Notes under the pieces: model-generated
Told to the model about the DNA's origin: nothing
What the model saw: the letters and a program-made list of their open reading frames with translations, nothing else
The model's database searches: none
Position numbers and translations under genes: made by a program
Part shown: positions 51,699 to 60,600 of the stretch, piece after piece
How the letters are laid out: each line of letters starts with the position of its first letter
Position numbering within the stretch: position 1 is the stretch's first letter
NCBI GenBank assembly: GCA_934667505.1
Contig: CAKULY010000010.1
Location: forward strand, 1-64,000
DNA length: 64,000 nucleotides
Reading direction: 5' to 3'
Source: an uncultured Treponema sp.
GTDB lineage: Bacteria > Spirochaetota > Spirochaetia > Treponematales > Treponemataceae

Positions 51699-52794
51699 CA
51701 ATATCTGTTACTAACGAAGGAGGCGCGTAGGTGACCCTGTTTCGGCCGTTGTGCTTTGACATATAAAGCCCTTGGTCTGCCTGGTTTACAAGCTTTTTAG
51801 GTACTGTAATAGGGTTTGTTTCCGCGTCAAAAACTGCAACTCCGCAAGAAATTGTGACTTTCATACGCTGTTCGTTATATATAAAGTCGTAATTTGCAAT
51901 GCAAGAGCGAATTCGTTCGGCAATAGAAACTGCATCTTCTTTTTTTGTGTCGTTTAATAAGACTGTAAACTCTTCGCCCCCGTAACGGCTTGCAAGATCT
52001 GTTTCTCTAAGATTTGACTTTATAAGAGCCGCTACCTGTTTTAAAACGTAGTCGCCACATTCGTGTCCGTAAGTGTCGTTAAAGTGCTTGAAGAAGTCTA
52101 TGTCGAACATCAATACAGAAAGAGGAAGTTTTTCTACCATTGCGGTGTCGAGCTTTTCTGCAAGCACATTGAAAAAGTAGTATTTTAACTTTAGCTGGGT
52201 CATCATGTCTGTAGAAGAACGCTCAATTAAAGTTGTATTGTTTATAGAAATCGCAGCGAGCGAGGCGATGTTTAAAATCTGGTCTTTTTCGTAGTCGTTG
52301 TATGCAGAATCTTGGTCTGGCTCAAAAGAAAAGCGTTCTCCTAAATACAAAATGCCGTTTATATGATTTTTCTGAATCAAAGGGATTATAAGAGAAATGT
52401 TTAAAGATTCAAGCATTTTTAAGGAGTTGCTTTTTTCGCATTTGCTTGCAAGGTATTCCATGGAAACAGGGCGTTTTTCTTCAAATAAAACGGTTACAAT
52501 TTGATCTGAAAAATCTATGCTGTAGTTTTCAATATCATCAGAAAGAAGGCTCTGTGAAGTTTTTAGTTCAAATATGTTGGAATTAAGAAAGTCCAGTACA
52601 AAAATTCCGGCTGTTGAAACTCTCATTTGAGCCATGCAAGAAAAGACAATAGACTCCAAAAGCTGCGCGCCGTCTAAAGTTGAAGAGAATGATTTAGAAA
52701 TATCTAATAACTGTTCAAGATCGTAAATACGCTTTTCGTAATAAGCTGTAATTTCTTGAAGTTTTTGTTCATTTGTTTTTTTGATTTCTTCCAT
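51688..52794 (-). CDS. GAF-GGDEF diguanylate cyclase
   Basis: 368 aa. A short N-terminal coiled coil (about 1-35), a GAF sensor domain (about 36-185) and a GGDEF domain (about 200-355) with an intact SRYGGEEFTVLL active site, MFDIDFFKHFNDTYGHECGD and the RIRSCI region. Makes c-di-GMP from two GTP. No RxxD inhibition site is seen five residues before GGEEF (the stretch reads RETDLASRYGGEEF, so RETD could be one). No membrane segment; the ligand of the GAF domain is unknown. Confidence 0.9.
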   Translation of the reverse strand: MEEIKKTNEQKLQEITAYYEKRIYDLEQLLDISKSFSSTLDGAQLLESIVFSCMAQMRVSTAGIFVLDFLNSNIFELKTSQSLLSDDIENYSIDFSDQIVTVLFEEKRPVSMEYLASKCEKSNSLKMLESLNISLIIPLIQKNHINGILYLGERFSFEPDQDSAYNDYEKDQILNIASLAAISINNTTLIERSSTDMMTQLKLKYYFFNVLAEKLDTAMVEKLPLSVLMFDIDFFKHFNDTYGHECGDYVLKQVAALIKSNLRETDLASRYGGEEFTVLLNDTKKEDAVSIAERIRSCIANYDFIYNEQRMKVTISCGVAVFDAETNPITVPKKLVNQADQGLYMSKHNGRNRVTYAPPSLVTDIDED

Positions 52795-52809
52795 AATTTA
52801 CAACAAACT

Positions 52810-54384
52810 CTATGCGGAAATTATAACATAGTTCTTCATAATTTTAAAGAAAATTTCCCACTTAGGATATTGATTTTCAAGTAAATCAGTGCTGTCTCTA
52901 TTTCTAGAAGACATCATAAGCACTTTTAAGTTGGAAATATTTTCACTTGTAGGCTTTTTTGCATCTTGCAGCAGCTGGTCTACGTGTTTGCTCAGTGTAT
53001 TCAGTATTTTTACTTGAGAAGAAATCAGCTTGTTCGCTTCTGCGTTCACTTCGTTTACCATTTGCTCAAGTTTCTTAAAAAAGTCAGAATCGTTGTGGCA
53101 GTCTCTCATATAACCTTCGATATGAGTAATGTCAAATTTGTTGTCCTTGTCAAAAGAATTTTCAAATTCTTTTATGTTGTCTGAACATTCAATTGCTGCA
53201 TAAATGTCTGAAGAAAATTCTGTTTTGAACGTAGGATTATTAAAAAATCCTTCTATTACTAAATCGTTAAGAAGAGCTTTAATAGGTTCTGTTAAATAAG
53301 TTGCCAAAAAAGTTTTAAGAATTTGCACGGGAAGAGTCCAAATGAACGAAAGTCCAGTTTCTTTTGTAAGTTTTTTGTTAAAATCGTTATTGTATCCTTT
53401 TACGTTTAAAAGCATGGAAGAGCCGAAAAGCATTGAAAGCTCGCTGCGTATATTGCTGTCTTTTAGTTCCGTCTTTATTCTTTGCTCATCAGCTTTGAAC
53501 CTGCCTTGCAGCATTTCTGAAAAATCTTTTCTAGCAGATTCTGAATATTTTGCAGATTTAGGTTCGTAAGAAATATCAGATTTGGCATACTGAATTAACA
53601 ATCTAAGTTTTTCTGTGGAAATTACATGGTGAGTAATCCAAGCAATCTTTTTTAGGTTTTCTTCAAGTTCTTCTGATTCTACGGAATTCGAATTCGAAAA
53701 TGACTTTAATTGAACAAGAGCTTTTATTGCGTTTAATGTGCCTGTTGTTAAGTTTAATCCTTTTAATAGGAAGTAAATATCTTCTAGGATATTTACTATT
53801 TGCGACACTGGAAGTTCTTTGTAAGAAGGTTGATAGTGAATGTCCGCCGCCATAAAGTTTGGATCAAAGATTTGCAATGCGGTTACAAAATTAAATCTAC
53901 AGAAATCCGCAAGCTGGTGAAGAGTCGTTATTTCTTTGTCGATTTGTTTGAATGTGTCGGAATTTAGTTCGTGGATGATTCTGTCAAGCTTTTTCCGTTG
54001 CATGTCGTACAGTTGCGAAGTTGTCATGCTCGAAGGAGTTGTAAGTTCTTTTTTTCGTTCTTCGTAAGAAAGCGATTCTATTATTTTTTGAAACTCTGGC
54101 GAAAAGCCTGTTATTACAAGCTGCGCTTCAAATCGTTTGTTTCTTGGTATGTCTGGACTGGAAATTGTTGAATCAAGAAGATTGTTTAAAGGCTTGGTGT
54201 TTATATATAGAAATCTTAAGGCTTCCGCAAAGTTTGGCATAAGTTTGCCGTTCTTAAAAATTACAGGTTCGTAAGATTTGAGTTCGTTTTCAAGTTTTTT
54301 CATCTGAATTTTCTTTTGAACTTCAGGTGAATTGTGATTGAACAGTGATTCAAAAAAATCTGAAATGGCTTGTAAGAAACTCAT
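52810..54384 (-). CDS. DUF5312-like spirochaete protein
   Basis: 524 aa, almost entirely helical, no signal peptide. Begins MSFLQAISDFFESLFNHNS and contains KLMPNFAEALRFLYINTKPL (about 46-65) and FMAADIHYQPSYKELP (about 172-187); these features match my memory of DUF5312, a spirochaete-restricted family of unknown function. The gene is 15 nt upstream of the diguanylate cyclase and probably in its operon. Confidence 0.7.
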   Translation of the reverse strand: MSFLQAISDFFESLFNHNSPEVQKKIQMKKLENELKSYEPVIFKNGKLMPNFAEALRFLYINTKPLNNLLDSTISSPDIPRNKRFEAQLVITGFSPEFQKIIESLSYEERKKELTTPSSMTTSQLYDMQRKKLDRIIHELNSDTFKQIDKEITTLHQLADFCRFNFVTALQIFDPNFMAADIHYQPSYKELPVSQIVNILEDIYFLLKGLNLTTGTLNAIKALVQLKSFSNSNSVESEELEENLKKIAWITHHVISTEKLRLLIQYAKSDISYEPKSAKYSESARKDFSEMLQGRFKADEQRIKTELKDSNIRSELSMLFGSSMLLNVKGYNNDFNKKLTKETGLSFIWTLPVQILKTFLATYLTEPIKALLNDLVIEGFFNNPTFKTEFSSDIYAAIECSDNIKEFENSFDKDNKFDITHIEGYMRDCHNDSDFFKKLEQMVNEVNAEANKLISSQVKILNTLSKHVDQLLQDAKKPTSENISNLKVLMMSSRNRDSTDLLENQYPKWEIFFKIMKNYVIISA

Positions 54385-54537
54385 GCTTTAATTTTAATAG
54401 GAAAAAAAGAATTTTACAATATTAGGGCGAAAATCGGGTCTTTTCATAAAGCTTAAAAAACACAGGCAGCGAATTTGCACTTTATTCAGACGGTTGTGTC
54501 CGCGCTTCGTTTGGGGGATGTCTAATAAGTTCTAAAT

Positions 54538-54618
54538 GTCATTGTCGTACTTGATACGACAATCTCTAAATGATTGCAATATATGCATTTAGATTTTCGG
54601 GTCAAGCCCGAAAATGAC
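54538..54618. repeat. R5: inverted pair of REP-like hairpins
   Basis: Unit 1 (54538-54565) GTCATTGTCGTACTTGA..TACGACAATCT and unit 2 (54591-54618) AGATTTTCGGGTCAAG..CCGAAAATGAC are the same 28-bp unit in opposite directions; each folds on itself (TGTCGTA/TACGACA; TTTCGGG/CCCGAAA). CTAAATG and CATTTAG between them also pair. Covarying stems suggest structure is selected. The rest of the 317-bp gap 54385-54701 holds no gene I can see. Confidence 0.65.
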
Positions 54619-54674
54619 AGAAAAGATACTTTTGGGACAGCCCCTTGATTGTTCTTCTCGCGCAAAGATTTCGC

Positions 54675-54728
54675 AAATTGTAAATTCGCTTATGGTTTTA
54701 TTTATTTTTCTAAAGACTCGAATTTCGG
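54675..54728 (-). repeat. R1 element, partial copy (C4), inside the end of dusB
   Basis: Minus orientation: AAATTGTAAATTCGCTTATG, then TTTATTTTTCTAAAGACTCGAA, about 40 of 46 core positions shared with the other copies. It encodes the last residues (FESLEK) and stop codon of dusB. One arm is truncated. Confidence 0.75.
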
Positions 54729-55712
54729 CATCATATAAATATTTGCGAATATCTGGCGGTAATCTTCTATTGAAGATGCATGAATAATTTTTGCACGCAG
54801 TTCGGCTCCGCCTTGAATTCCTTTTGAGTAGGCGCAAAATCTCTTACGCATTTCACGGCAAGCAGGAAATTCTCCGGCATCTGAAGCAAGCATTTTGAGT
54901 TCTTTAAAGCCTGTTTTTATTTTTTCTTCAATTGGAACTTCGTCATAAAATCCTTTTGCAAGAAGTTGAATTGTTTTAGAAAAAATAAAAGGATTGCCCA
55001 TAGCTCCCCTGGCAAACATTACGGCATCGCAGCCTGTTTGCTCTAGCATAGCCTTCGCATCTTCCGGGGTGAATAAATCTCCGCTTCCAAAAATGGGAAC
55101 TTTCCCTTGTGCAAGTTTTACAAGCTGCGCAAGTTTAGACCAGTCCGACTTGCCTTCGTACCCTTGCGCGCGCGTTCTAGGATGCATAGTTATAGCGTCG
55201 GCGCCAGCTGACATGGCTGCTTCTGCGGCTTCTATAAACGTAATATTTTGTTCGTCCCAGCCAGAACGTATTTTTACAGTTACAGCCGCTTTTTCGCCTG
55301 CCGCTTTTTTTACTGCTGCGACAATTTTTCCAAGCTGCGTTGGATTTTTTGTAAGCGAAGAGCCTGCTCCTGTTTTTACAATTTTAGGAACGGGGCAGCC
55401 GCAGTTGATGTCTATGCATTCGCAATTGGTCTTTTCAAGAACTATGTTTGCGGCTTGTTCCATTGTGCTTTGGTCGCTGCCAAAAATTTGAACAGAGTAG
55501 GCTTTTTCATTAGGAGCTCTTTTCATCAAAGTTTCTGTTTTTAAATTTTTTCTGACTAGAGCTTCTGCGCTTACCATTTCTGTGTAGGTAAAGCAAGCTC
55601 CGTGTTCTATGCAGATAGAACGAAAGGAGCGGTCGCTGTAACCTGCTACCGGAGCAAGAAATAAATTTCCTTCTAGTTTTAAAGAGCCAATATTTACAGG
55701 ATGAAATAGCAT
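54702..55712 (-). CDS. dusB: tRNA-dihydrouridine synthase, DusB-like
   Basis: Flavoenzyme reducing uridines in the tRNA D-loop. 336 aa from the ATG at 55712, one nt after the tatD stop. Motifs: LFLAPVAGYSDRSFRSIC (about 19-36), INCGCPVPKIVKTGAGSSL with the catalytic Cys, TVKIRSGWD, ITMHPRTRAQGYEGKSDW and VPIFGSGDLF. The C-terminal residues come from an R1 element, so the gene end has been altered. An upstream extension lies within tatD and is rejected. Confidence 0.92.
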   Translation of the reverse strand: MLFHPVNIGSLKLEGNLFLAPVAGYSDRSFRSICIEHGACFTYTEMVSAEALVRKNLKTETLMKRAPNEKAYSVQIFGSDQSTMEQAANIVLEKTNCECIDINCGCPVPKIVKTGAGSSLTKNPTQLGKIVAAVKKAAGEKAAVTVKIRSGWDEQNITFIEAAEAAMSAGADAITMHPRTRAQGYEGKSDWSKLAQLVKLAQGKVPIFGSGDLFTPEDAKAMLEQTGCDAVMFARGAMGNPFIFSKTIQLLAKGFYDEVPIEEKIKTGFKELKMLASDAGEFPACREMRKRFCAYSKGIQGGAELRAKIIHASSIEDYRQIFANIYMMPKFESLEK

Positions 55713-55713
55713 T

Positions 55714-56490
55714 TTATTCCGGCAGTTTAAAAACTTTGCAACTGTTTTTCCAAAGCTGGTCGGCAAGTTTTTCCAAGTCGATTTCCAGCATTTCTGCAAG
55801 GAATTTTGCCGTAGAAGTTATATATGCAGGTTTTGTTCTTTTCTTTTCGCGGAACTCTGCTGGAATCATAAAAGGACTTTCGGTTTCTATTAAAATTCTG
55901 TCCAAAGGAAGATTCATTACTGTTTCGTGCAGATTGTGAGCATTGCGGTAAGTTAGATTTCCTGCAAAAGAAAAATAAACGTTCATGTCTAGGCATTTTT
56001 TCGCATATTCGGCATTTTCAGAGTAACAGTGAAAAATTGCGCCAGAGTCTGGAATTCGCTCTCTTAAAACGTCGTAAACATCCTTTCCTGCATCGCGGTT
56101 GTGAATAATGACAGGAAGATTGTGTTTTTGCGCGATTTCAAGCTGCGCAATAAAAAGTTCAATCTGGGAACGCTTGTCGCCAAACTGTTTGTAGTAGTCA
56201 AGACCAGTTTCGCCTACGGCAACAACGTTTGGAAGAGAAATAAATTCTTCTATTTTATTGTACCAATCGTTTCCGGGATTTGTAACTTCTGCAGGAGCGA
56301 CACCGACGGCGTGGTAGATTCCAGAAATAGACTTAAGATTTTTATATGTTTTTTCAAAGTCAATAAGGCTGTTGTTTATGCTGACTATCCTTGAAACACC
56401 TGCTTGCTTAGCTTGTTGAATAACGCGTAATTGTTCTATAGGATCATCGTATATAAGCCCGATGTGGGCATGAGTATCAAAAAATTGCAT
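55714..56490 (-). CDS. tatD: TatD-family metal-dependent DNase
   Basis: 258 aa from the ATG at 56490, preceded by AGGAAG. TatD motifs: FFDTHAHIG (metal HxH, about 3-11), GETGLDYYKQFGDK with the metal Glu, PVIIHNRDAG, FHCYSEN and LIETESPFMIP. Acts as a 3'-5' exonuclease or in DNA repair. dusB starts one nt after its stop. Confidence 0.92.
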   Translation of the reverse strand: MQFFDTHAHIGLIYDDPIEQLRVIQQAKQAGVSRIVSINNSLIDFEKTYKNLKSISGIYHAVGVAPAEVTNPGNDWYNKIEEFISLPNVVAVGETGLDYYKQFGDKRSQIELFIAQLEIAQKHNLPVIIHNRDAGKDVYDVLRERIPDSGAIFHCYSENAEYAKKCLDMNVYFSFAGNLTYRNAHNLHETVMNLPLDRILIETESPFMIPAEFREKKRTKPAYITSTAKFLAEMLEIDLEKLADQLWKNSCKVFKLPE

Positions 56491-56672
56491 GGCTTTTCTT
56501 CCTAAAATGCGGGTAATAAATGGTGAATATTTCAACCATTCCTACCGATAAAGATAATATAGTAATCTTTTGTTGTCAACTTTAATCGCAGAGTTTGACA
56601 CATTTTAATCTACTATGATATACTTTACTGTGCTATAAGTGGTTTTTAGCGAATTGTTTGATGGGGTAAAAA

Positions 56673-57698
56673 TTGTCAAAAACACAAAAAAGATATAAAA
56701 AAATAGAAAAGAAATTTGCCTCTGATGTTCATAACGGTTTTCTTTCGTTTATAAAAGGTATAAAGAACTTCTTTGTTCGCATATTTAAAGTTTTTGATAG
56801 CAAGCTTACAATTATGATAGTTCCGCACTCGCAGAGCAAAGTTTTGAATTTCCAAACAAATGTTTTTGCGCTCAGCATGGGATTTCTTATCGTAATAGGA
56901 ATAGTCGTTTCGTTCTTTTTCTTTAATAAAAATACAGTAGTTTCAAAGTTGGAAATAAACAGCCTTGTTTCTAAAAACCGCGAAACAATGGCTAGCCTCG
57001 ATGAGCTTAGGGATGAAAACACGAATCTTTTGCAAGCTGCAAAAAGGTTTCAGGCGTCGCTTTCGCAGTCGTTGGCTTTGCTGGGATTGGATCACGGCGA
57101 CAACGTTTCAAAAGCGTCTGTAAGCAATGGAGACCTTTCTTCTCTGTTTAGTTCCAAGGATTCGGTTGAAGGTTCTTTGCACGAAACGCAAGATATACGT
57201 TCTCTTACGGCTTACCTTGAAGATTCTGTGCAGCCAATTGAGCAGATTGGAAAAATGCTGGAAAATCAGGCAACCTTGTTTAAAGAGATTCCTAATATAT
57301 GGCCTGTAACAAATCCGAACGTTCATATTTCAATGATGTTTGGACCAAATATTCACCCGATTACTGGGCAGTGGTACATTCATAAGGGAATAGACTTTTC
57401 TACCTGGCGTTCCGGAGATCCTATAATGGCAACCGCAAACGGTCAGGTTGTTACTGCCGGATACGATGCAAGTTTTGGAAATTACGTTATTATCAGGCAC
57501 AAGCACGGAATTTATACTCGGTTTGCGCACATGAGCGCATTCCGCGTAAAAAAAGGAGAGTATGTTAATCAAGGTCAAATCATTGGCTATATTGGCAATA
57601 CTGGTGTAACTACAGGTCCGCATCTTCACTACGAAGTTCATATCGGTTCTGATGTAGTTGATCCAAGTAAATACATTAACGTCAAATTAAAAAGATAG
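56673..57698 (+). CDS. M23/LytM membrane-anchored peptidoglycan endopeptidase
   Basis: 341 aa starting with TTG (GGGG about 8 nt upstream). One membrane helix (about 63-86), a coiled coil (about 92-130) and a C-terminal LytM domain with the metal motif HKGIDFS (about 247-253, H-x3-D), GNYVIIRHKHGIYTRFAHM and HLHYEVH (about 313-319). All zinc ligands are present, so it is probably active. It is directly before a bactofilin gene, the classic pair for peptidoglycan trimming and cell-shape control (as with Csd1/CcmA in Helicobacter). Confidence 0.93.
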   Translation: MSKTQKRYKKIEKKFASDVHNGFLSFIKGIKNFFVRIFKVFDSKLTIMIVPHSQSKVLNFQTNVFALSMGFLIVIGIVVSFFFFNKNTVVSKLEINSLVSKNRETMASLDELRDENTNLLQAAKRFQASLSQSLALLGLDHGDNVSKASVSNGDLSSLFSSKDSVEGSLHETQDIRSLTAYLEDSVQPIEQIGKMLENQATLFKEIPNIWPVTNPNVHISMMFGPNIHPITGQWYIHKGIDFSTWRSGDPIMATANGQVVTAGYDASFGNYVIIRHKHGIYTRFAHMSAFRVKKGEYVNQGQIIGYIGNTGVTTGPHLHYEVHIGSDVVDPSKYINVKLKR

Positions 57699-57701
57699 AT
57701 T

Positions 57702-58112
57702 ATGGCACTTCGTACAGATGATATTTCTATAAATACTTTAATAGGCAACGGTTCTTTTGTTAGCGGAAATTTAAAAGTGAACGGTTTTATTCGCGTTGAT
57801 GGAGATATTGACGGAAATCTTGATACAGATGGAGCCGTGATTATAAGCGAAAAAGCGAGAATCCGTGGAAATATAACTGCAAAGTCTGTAATAGTAGGCG
57901 GAATTGTTTTTGGAGATATTTCTGCGCGCGAAGGTGTAAAGCTCCTTTCTTCCTCTGCGGTAGTCGGCAATATTCTAACAAGAAAAGTTCGAATGGAAGA
58001 TAAAGTTATTTTTCATGGACACTGCATTTCTATATGGAACGAAGAGCGTTTTGACAAGGAAGTTAATGCGTTCCTCGAAGAGAAAGCAATCCTTGACAAG
58101 GCAAAACTTTAA
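57702..58112 (+). CDS. Bactofilin (CcmA family)
   Basis: 136 aa: a short N-terminal tail, then the right-handed beta-helix core (about 12-110) with the typical repeats TLIGNGSFVSGNLKVNGFIRVDGDIDGNL and ARIRGNITAKSVIVGGIVFGDI, and a charged tail. Bactofilins polymerise without nucleotide and organise cell-wall enzymes on the membrane. Three nt after the M23 gene, so they very likely act together in shape or flagellar-cell-wall organisation. Confidence 0.93.
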   Translation: MALRTDDISINTLIGNGSFVSGNLKVNGFIRVDGDIDGNLDTDGAVIISEKARIRGNITAKSVIVGGIVFGDISAREGVKLLSSSAVVGNILTRKVRMEDKVIFHGHCISIWNEERFDKEVNAFLEEKAILDKAKL

Positions 58113-58672
58113 TGAATTCCATAGACCCATTGAATTCATCGCTTCTTTTTTCAACCACAGCATTAAATGCTAAGAATGTTCAAAAGGAACAGGAAAAATC
58201 AAAGGTAAAAAACAGTAAGAAAAAGATATTTTCTTCAATTTTAGAAAAGCAGCAAGAAATAGAAAGCTTGGCGAATGCGGGGCTTCCTCCTCAAATTGCG
58301 GGGCTGTCTCTTGAAGAAGCCGTTGTTTATTTAAAAGATGCCATAGATATGGCTGGCGACGAACTTTCTGATAAAATGGATAATGCTTCTATCGTAAAGT
58401 TTAGGCAGGCTGTAGGACAGTTTTTAAAATTCGTTGAAAAAAATGCATACGAAATTTCTACTAGAAAAAGAATTGGAAAAGCCAGGGTAAGGGGAATAAG
58501 TCCGTTTTTTTCTGATGTACGTGACAAAGACCCTTATGTGCAGATAAACATTGTTAATAAAAAATTGACAGAACTTACTCAGATGATTTTGCAAAATCAC
58601 GCTGAAAAGTTAAAAGTTTTAGCACAAGTAGATGAAATTAAAGGAATGATTGTAGATTTTTTTGCAATATAA
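58112..58672 (+). CDS. YaaR/DUF327 family protein
   Basis: 186 aa matching DUF327: the helical region DEIKGMIVDFF (C terminus), SLEEAVVYLKDAIDMAGDELSD and VKFRQAVGQFLKFVEKNAYEIS (about 70-115). In Bacillus yaaR is a neighbour of yaaT/ricT, and here it is followed 44 nt later by a PSP1-domain gene, so the pairing is conserved. Its start overlaps the bactofilin stop by 1 nt (TAATG). Function not established. Confidence 0.85.
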   Translation: MNSIDPLNSSLLFSTTALNAKNVQKEQEKSKVKNSKKKIFSSILEKQQEIESLANAGLPPQIAGLSLEEAVVYLKDAIDMAGDELSDKMDNASIVKFRQAVGQFLKFVEKNAYEISTRKRIGKARVRGISPFFSDVRDKDPYVQINIVNKKLTELTQMILQNHAEKLKVLAQVDEIKGMIVDFFAI

Positions 58673-58716
58673 CTGATATAATTGTTCTACTTATTTAAAT
58701 ATTTGCGGAGACAAAT

Positions 58717-59634
58717 GTGAGCGATATTTTTGAAAATGATATAGATGATGAGAGCGAAAATCTTTCTAGCCTTGAAGATAACGAAAACTATGAACAAAAG
58801 GAAGACCTTGTTTTAGACAAGCCTCTGTTCTGCTTAAAACTTTCTTATTCATGTGAATCTCTTTATGCAAAAAATGAAAAGAATCTTGATGTAAAAGCAG
58901 GCGATTTTGTTATTGTTCAGACTCGCTACGGCAAGGATATAGCAAAAGTTTTGGGGCAGTCGAAAAGACCTATTGGAATAAAGCTTTGCGATATTGTTGC
59001 TATTGACCGCAAGGCGACTGATGAAGATCTTGAAAAAGTCCGCGAAAACAAATCAAAAGAAGAGGAAGCGTTTAAAGTATTTAAAGAAAAAGTTGCCATC
59101 CACAAGTTGGATATGAAGCTTATAACCGTTCATTTTTTGATAGATGAACAAAAAGCGCTGTTCTTTTTTAGTTCTGAGAATAGAGTCGATTTCCGCGAGC
59201 TCGTGAAAGATTTGGTAAGCGTTTTTAAAATGCGCATTGAACTGCGCCAGATTGGTGTAAGAGATGAATCGCGGATTATAGGCGGTCTTGGCGTTTGCGG
59301 ACGACCATTTTGCTGCCACGGCGTGAGCGATAAACTTAGGCCTGTTTCCATCAGAATGGCGAAAGATCAAAATCTTTCTTTGAATTCCATGAAAATCAGC
59401 GGTCAGTGCGGAAGGCTTTTGTGCTGTCTTTCTTATGAATTTGATTGGTATAACGAGGCGAAGAAAAAAGTTCCAACAGAAGGTTTGCATATTTACTACG
59501 ACGGCACGAATTTTAAAATAACAGAAGTAAATCTTCTTACGTCTATGGTAAAAATGCTGGGCGAAGATGGCCGCTTGTTGGAAGTTAATGCAAAAAGATT
59601 TATAAAAGAAAACAATAAATGGCGTATTCAGTAG
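58717..59634 (+). CDS. PSP1-domain protein, RicT/YaaT-like
   Basis: 305 aa starting at GTG (GGAG 6-7 nt upstream). An acidic N-terminus (about 1-30), then the PSP1 domain with GDFVIVQTRYGKDIAKVLG (about 64-82) and the cysteine-rich signature GGLGVCGRPFCCHG and ISGQCGRLLCCLSYEFDWY (about 190-245). RicT members bind FeS clusters through such cysteines and guide mRNA maturation with RicA/RicF in Bacillus; that role in a spirochaete is inference. The stop codon abuts an R1 element. Confidence 0.88.
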   Translation: MSDIFENDIDDESENLSSLEDNENYEQKEDLVLDKPLFCLKLSYSCESLYAKNEKNLDVKAGDFVIVQTRYGKDIAKVLGQSKRPIGIKLCDIVAIDRKATDEDLEKVRENKSKEEEAFKVFKEKVAIHKLDMKLITVHFLIDEQKALFFFSSENRVDFRELVKDLVSVFKMRIELRQIGVRDESRIIGGLGVCGRPFCCHGVSDKLRPVSIRMAKDQNLSLNSMKISGQCGRLLCCLSYEFDWYNEAKKKVPTEGLHIYYDGTNFKITEVNLLTSMVKMLGEDGRLLEVNAKRFIKENNKWRIQ

Positions 59635-59695
59635 TTAGCCCAGACCTCGAGTTTTTAGGAAAATGAACAAAAACGCAAGCGAATTTACAATTTTA
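59633..59695 (+). repeat. R1 element, truncated copy (C3)
   Basis: Left arm AGTTAGCCCAGACCTCGAG and core GGAAAATGAACAAAAACGC and GCGAATTTACAA, without a right arm. Its first two bases are the end of the PSP1-gene stop codon; its TTACAA supplies the stop of the minus-strand methyltransferase gene (59685-59687). Confidence 0.8.
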
Positions 59696-60416
59696 GAATG
59701 CAAACAAGTTCCATGGAGTCTTTTGCAAAGGGCGAACGGTTAAAATCTGAATAAAACTGGATTTTGGAAAATCCCGCTTTTTTGCCGTAATTCAATATAT
59801 GCTTTTGAGTTATGGGAAGAATAGGTTCTTTTTCTAAAATCGGAATAGTCTTTTCTTTTGAGATTTCAATCTTCTGTGTTAAAACTGTTATTGTTTCTGT
59901 TCGGTTTATAACGCTAGATAATTGCGCTCTGAGGCTAGTTCTTTTAGGAAGTTCCATGCATTTTTTTGATTTAAAGAGTTCAAAATTTTGCAAGTGAAGA
60001 ACAAGAAAGCCGTTTTCTGCAAGCAATTGTGTGCAATCCTTAAGAAAAGAAAACAAGGCCTGTTCTGTTTTTAAAAATGTCAAGCGGCTGTTGCCGCAGA
60101 ATATTATATTGTAGAATTTTCTACCTAAAAAGGAAGTCATTTCTTTTGTGGAAAGGTAAAAAAAACGAATAGAAAGAAGTTGTGTTCTGTGTTTTAAGGA
60201 TGCCGAATTTATTAAAGCCCTGTTTGCGTCAATGCCGGTTACGTTGTAGCCTTTTTTTGCTAAGTCAAAATCTAACGTTCCTGTTCCGCAACCGATGTCT
60301 AAAAAATTTATAGGCTTGCAGCAATTTTTTGAGAGATTTGAAAAAAAACTTTTTAATGAATCTGTTACAGGAAATAACTCGTCGTAATATTCTGTAAGGT
60401 TGGAAAAAAACTCCAT
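59685..60416 (-). CDS. Class I SAM-dependent methyltransferase
   Basis: 243 aa with motif I FLDIGCGTGTLDFDLAKKG (about 38-56), GIDANRALI and LIFCGNSRLTFL-like motif IV (about 105-116, IIFCGNS). Belongs to the broad Methyltransf_25/11 type; substrate unknown. The C-terminal codons and the stop lie in the R1 element. It converges on the PSP1 gene. Confidence 0.85.
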   Translation of the reverse strand: MEFFSNLTEYYDELFPVTDSLKSFFSNLSKNCCKPINFLDIGCGTGTLDFDLAKKGYNVTGIDANRALINSASLKHRTQLLSIRFFYLSTKEMTSFLGRKFYNIIFCGNSRLTFLKTEQALFSFLKDCTQLLAENGFLVLHLQNFELFKSKKCMELPKRTSLRAQLSSVINRTETITVLTQKIEISKEKTIPILEKEPILPITQKHILNYGKKAGFSKIQFYSDFNRSPFAKDSMELVCILKL

Positions 60417-60600
60417 TCTTTTATTCTAAATCAAAATTCTGAAATTGCAATATTTGCGTTTGCATATTTTGCGTTGCTGAATGTTTGTTTTGAAATTAAG
60501 GCTTTATAAAAAAATGTTGCTTTATTTTAAAAATCGGTGGAGAATATAAGGGTACTAAAAAAATTGAACTGATGTAAAAAAAATCTACGGAGCGAAATTA

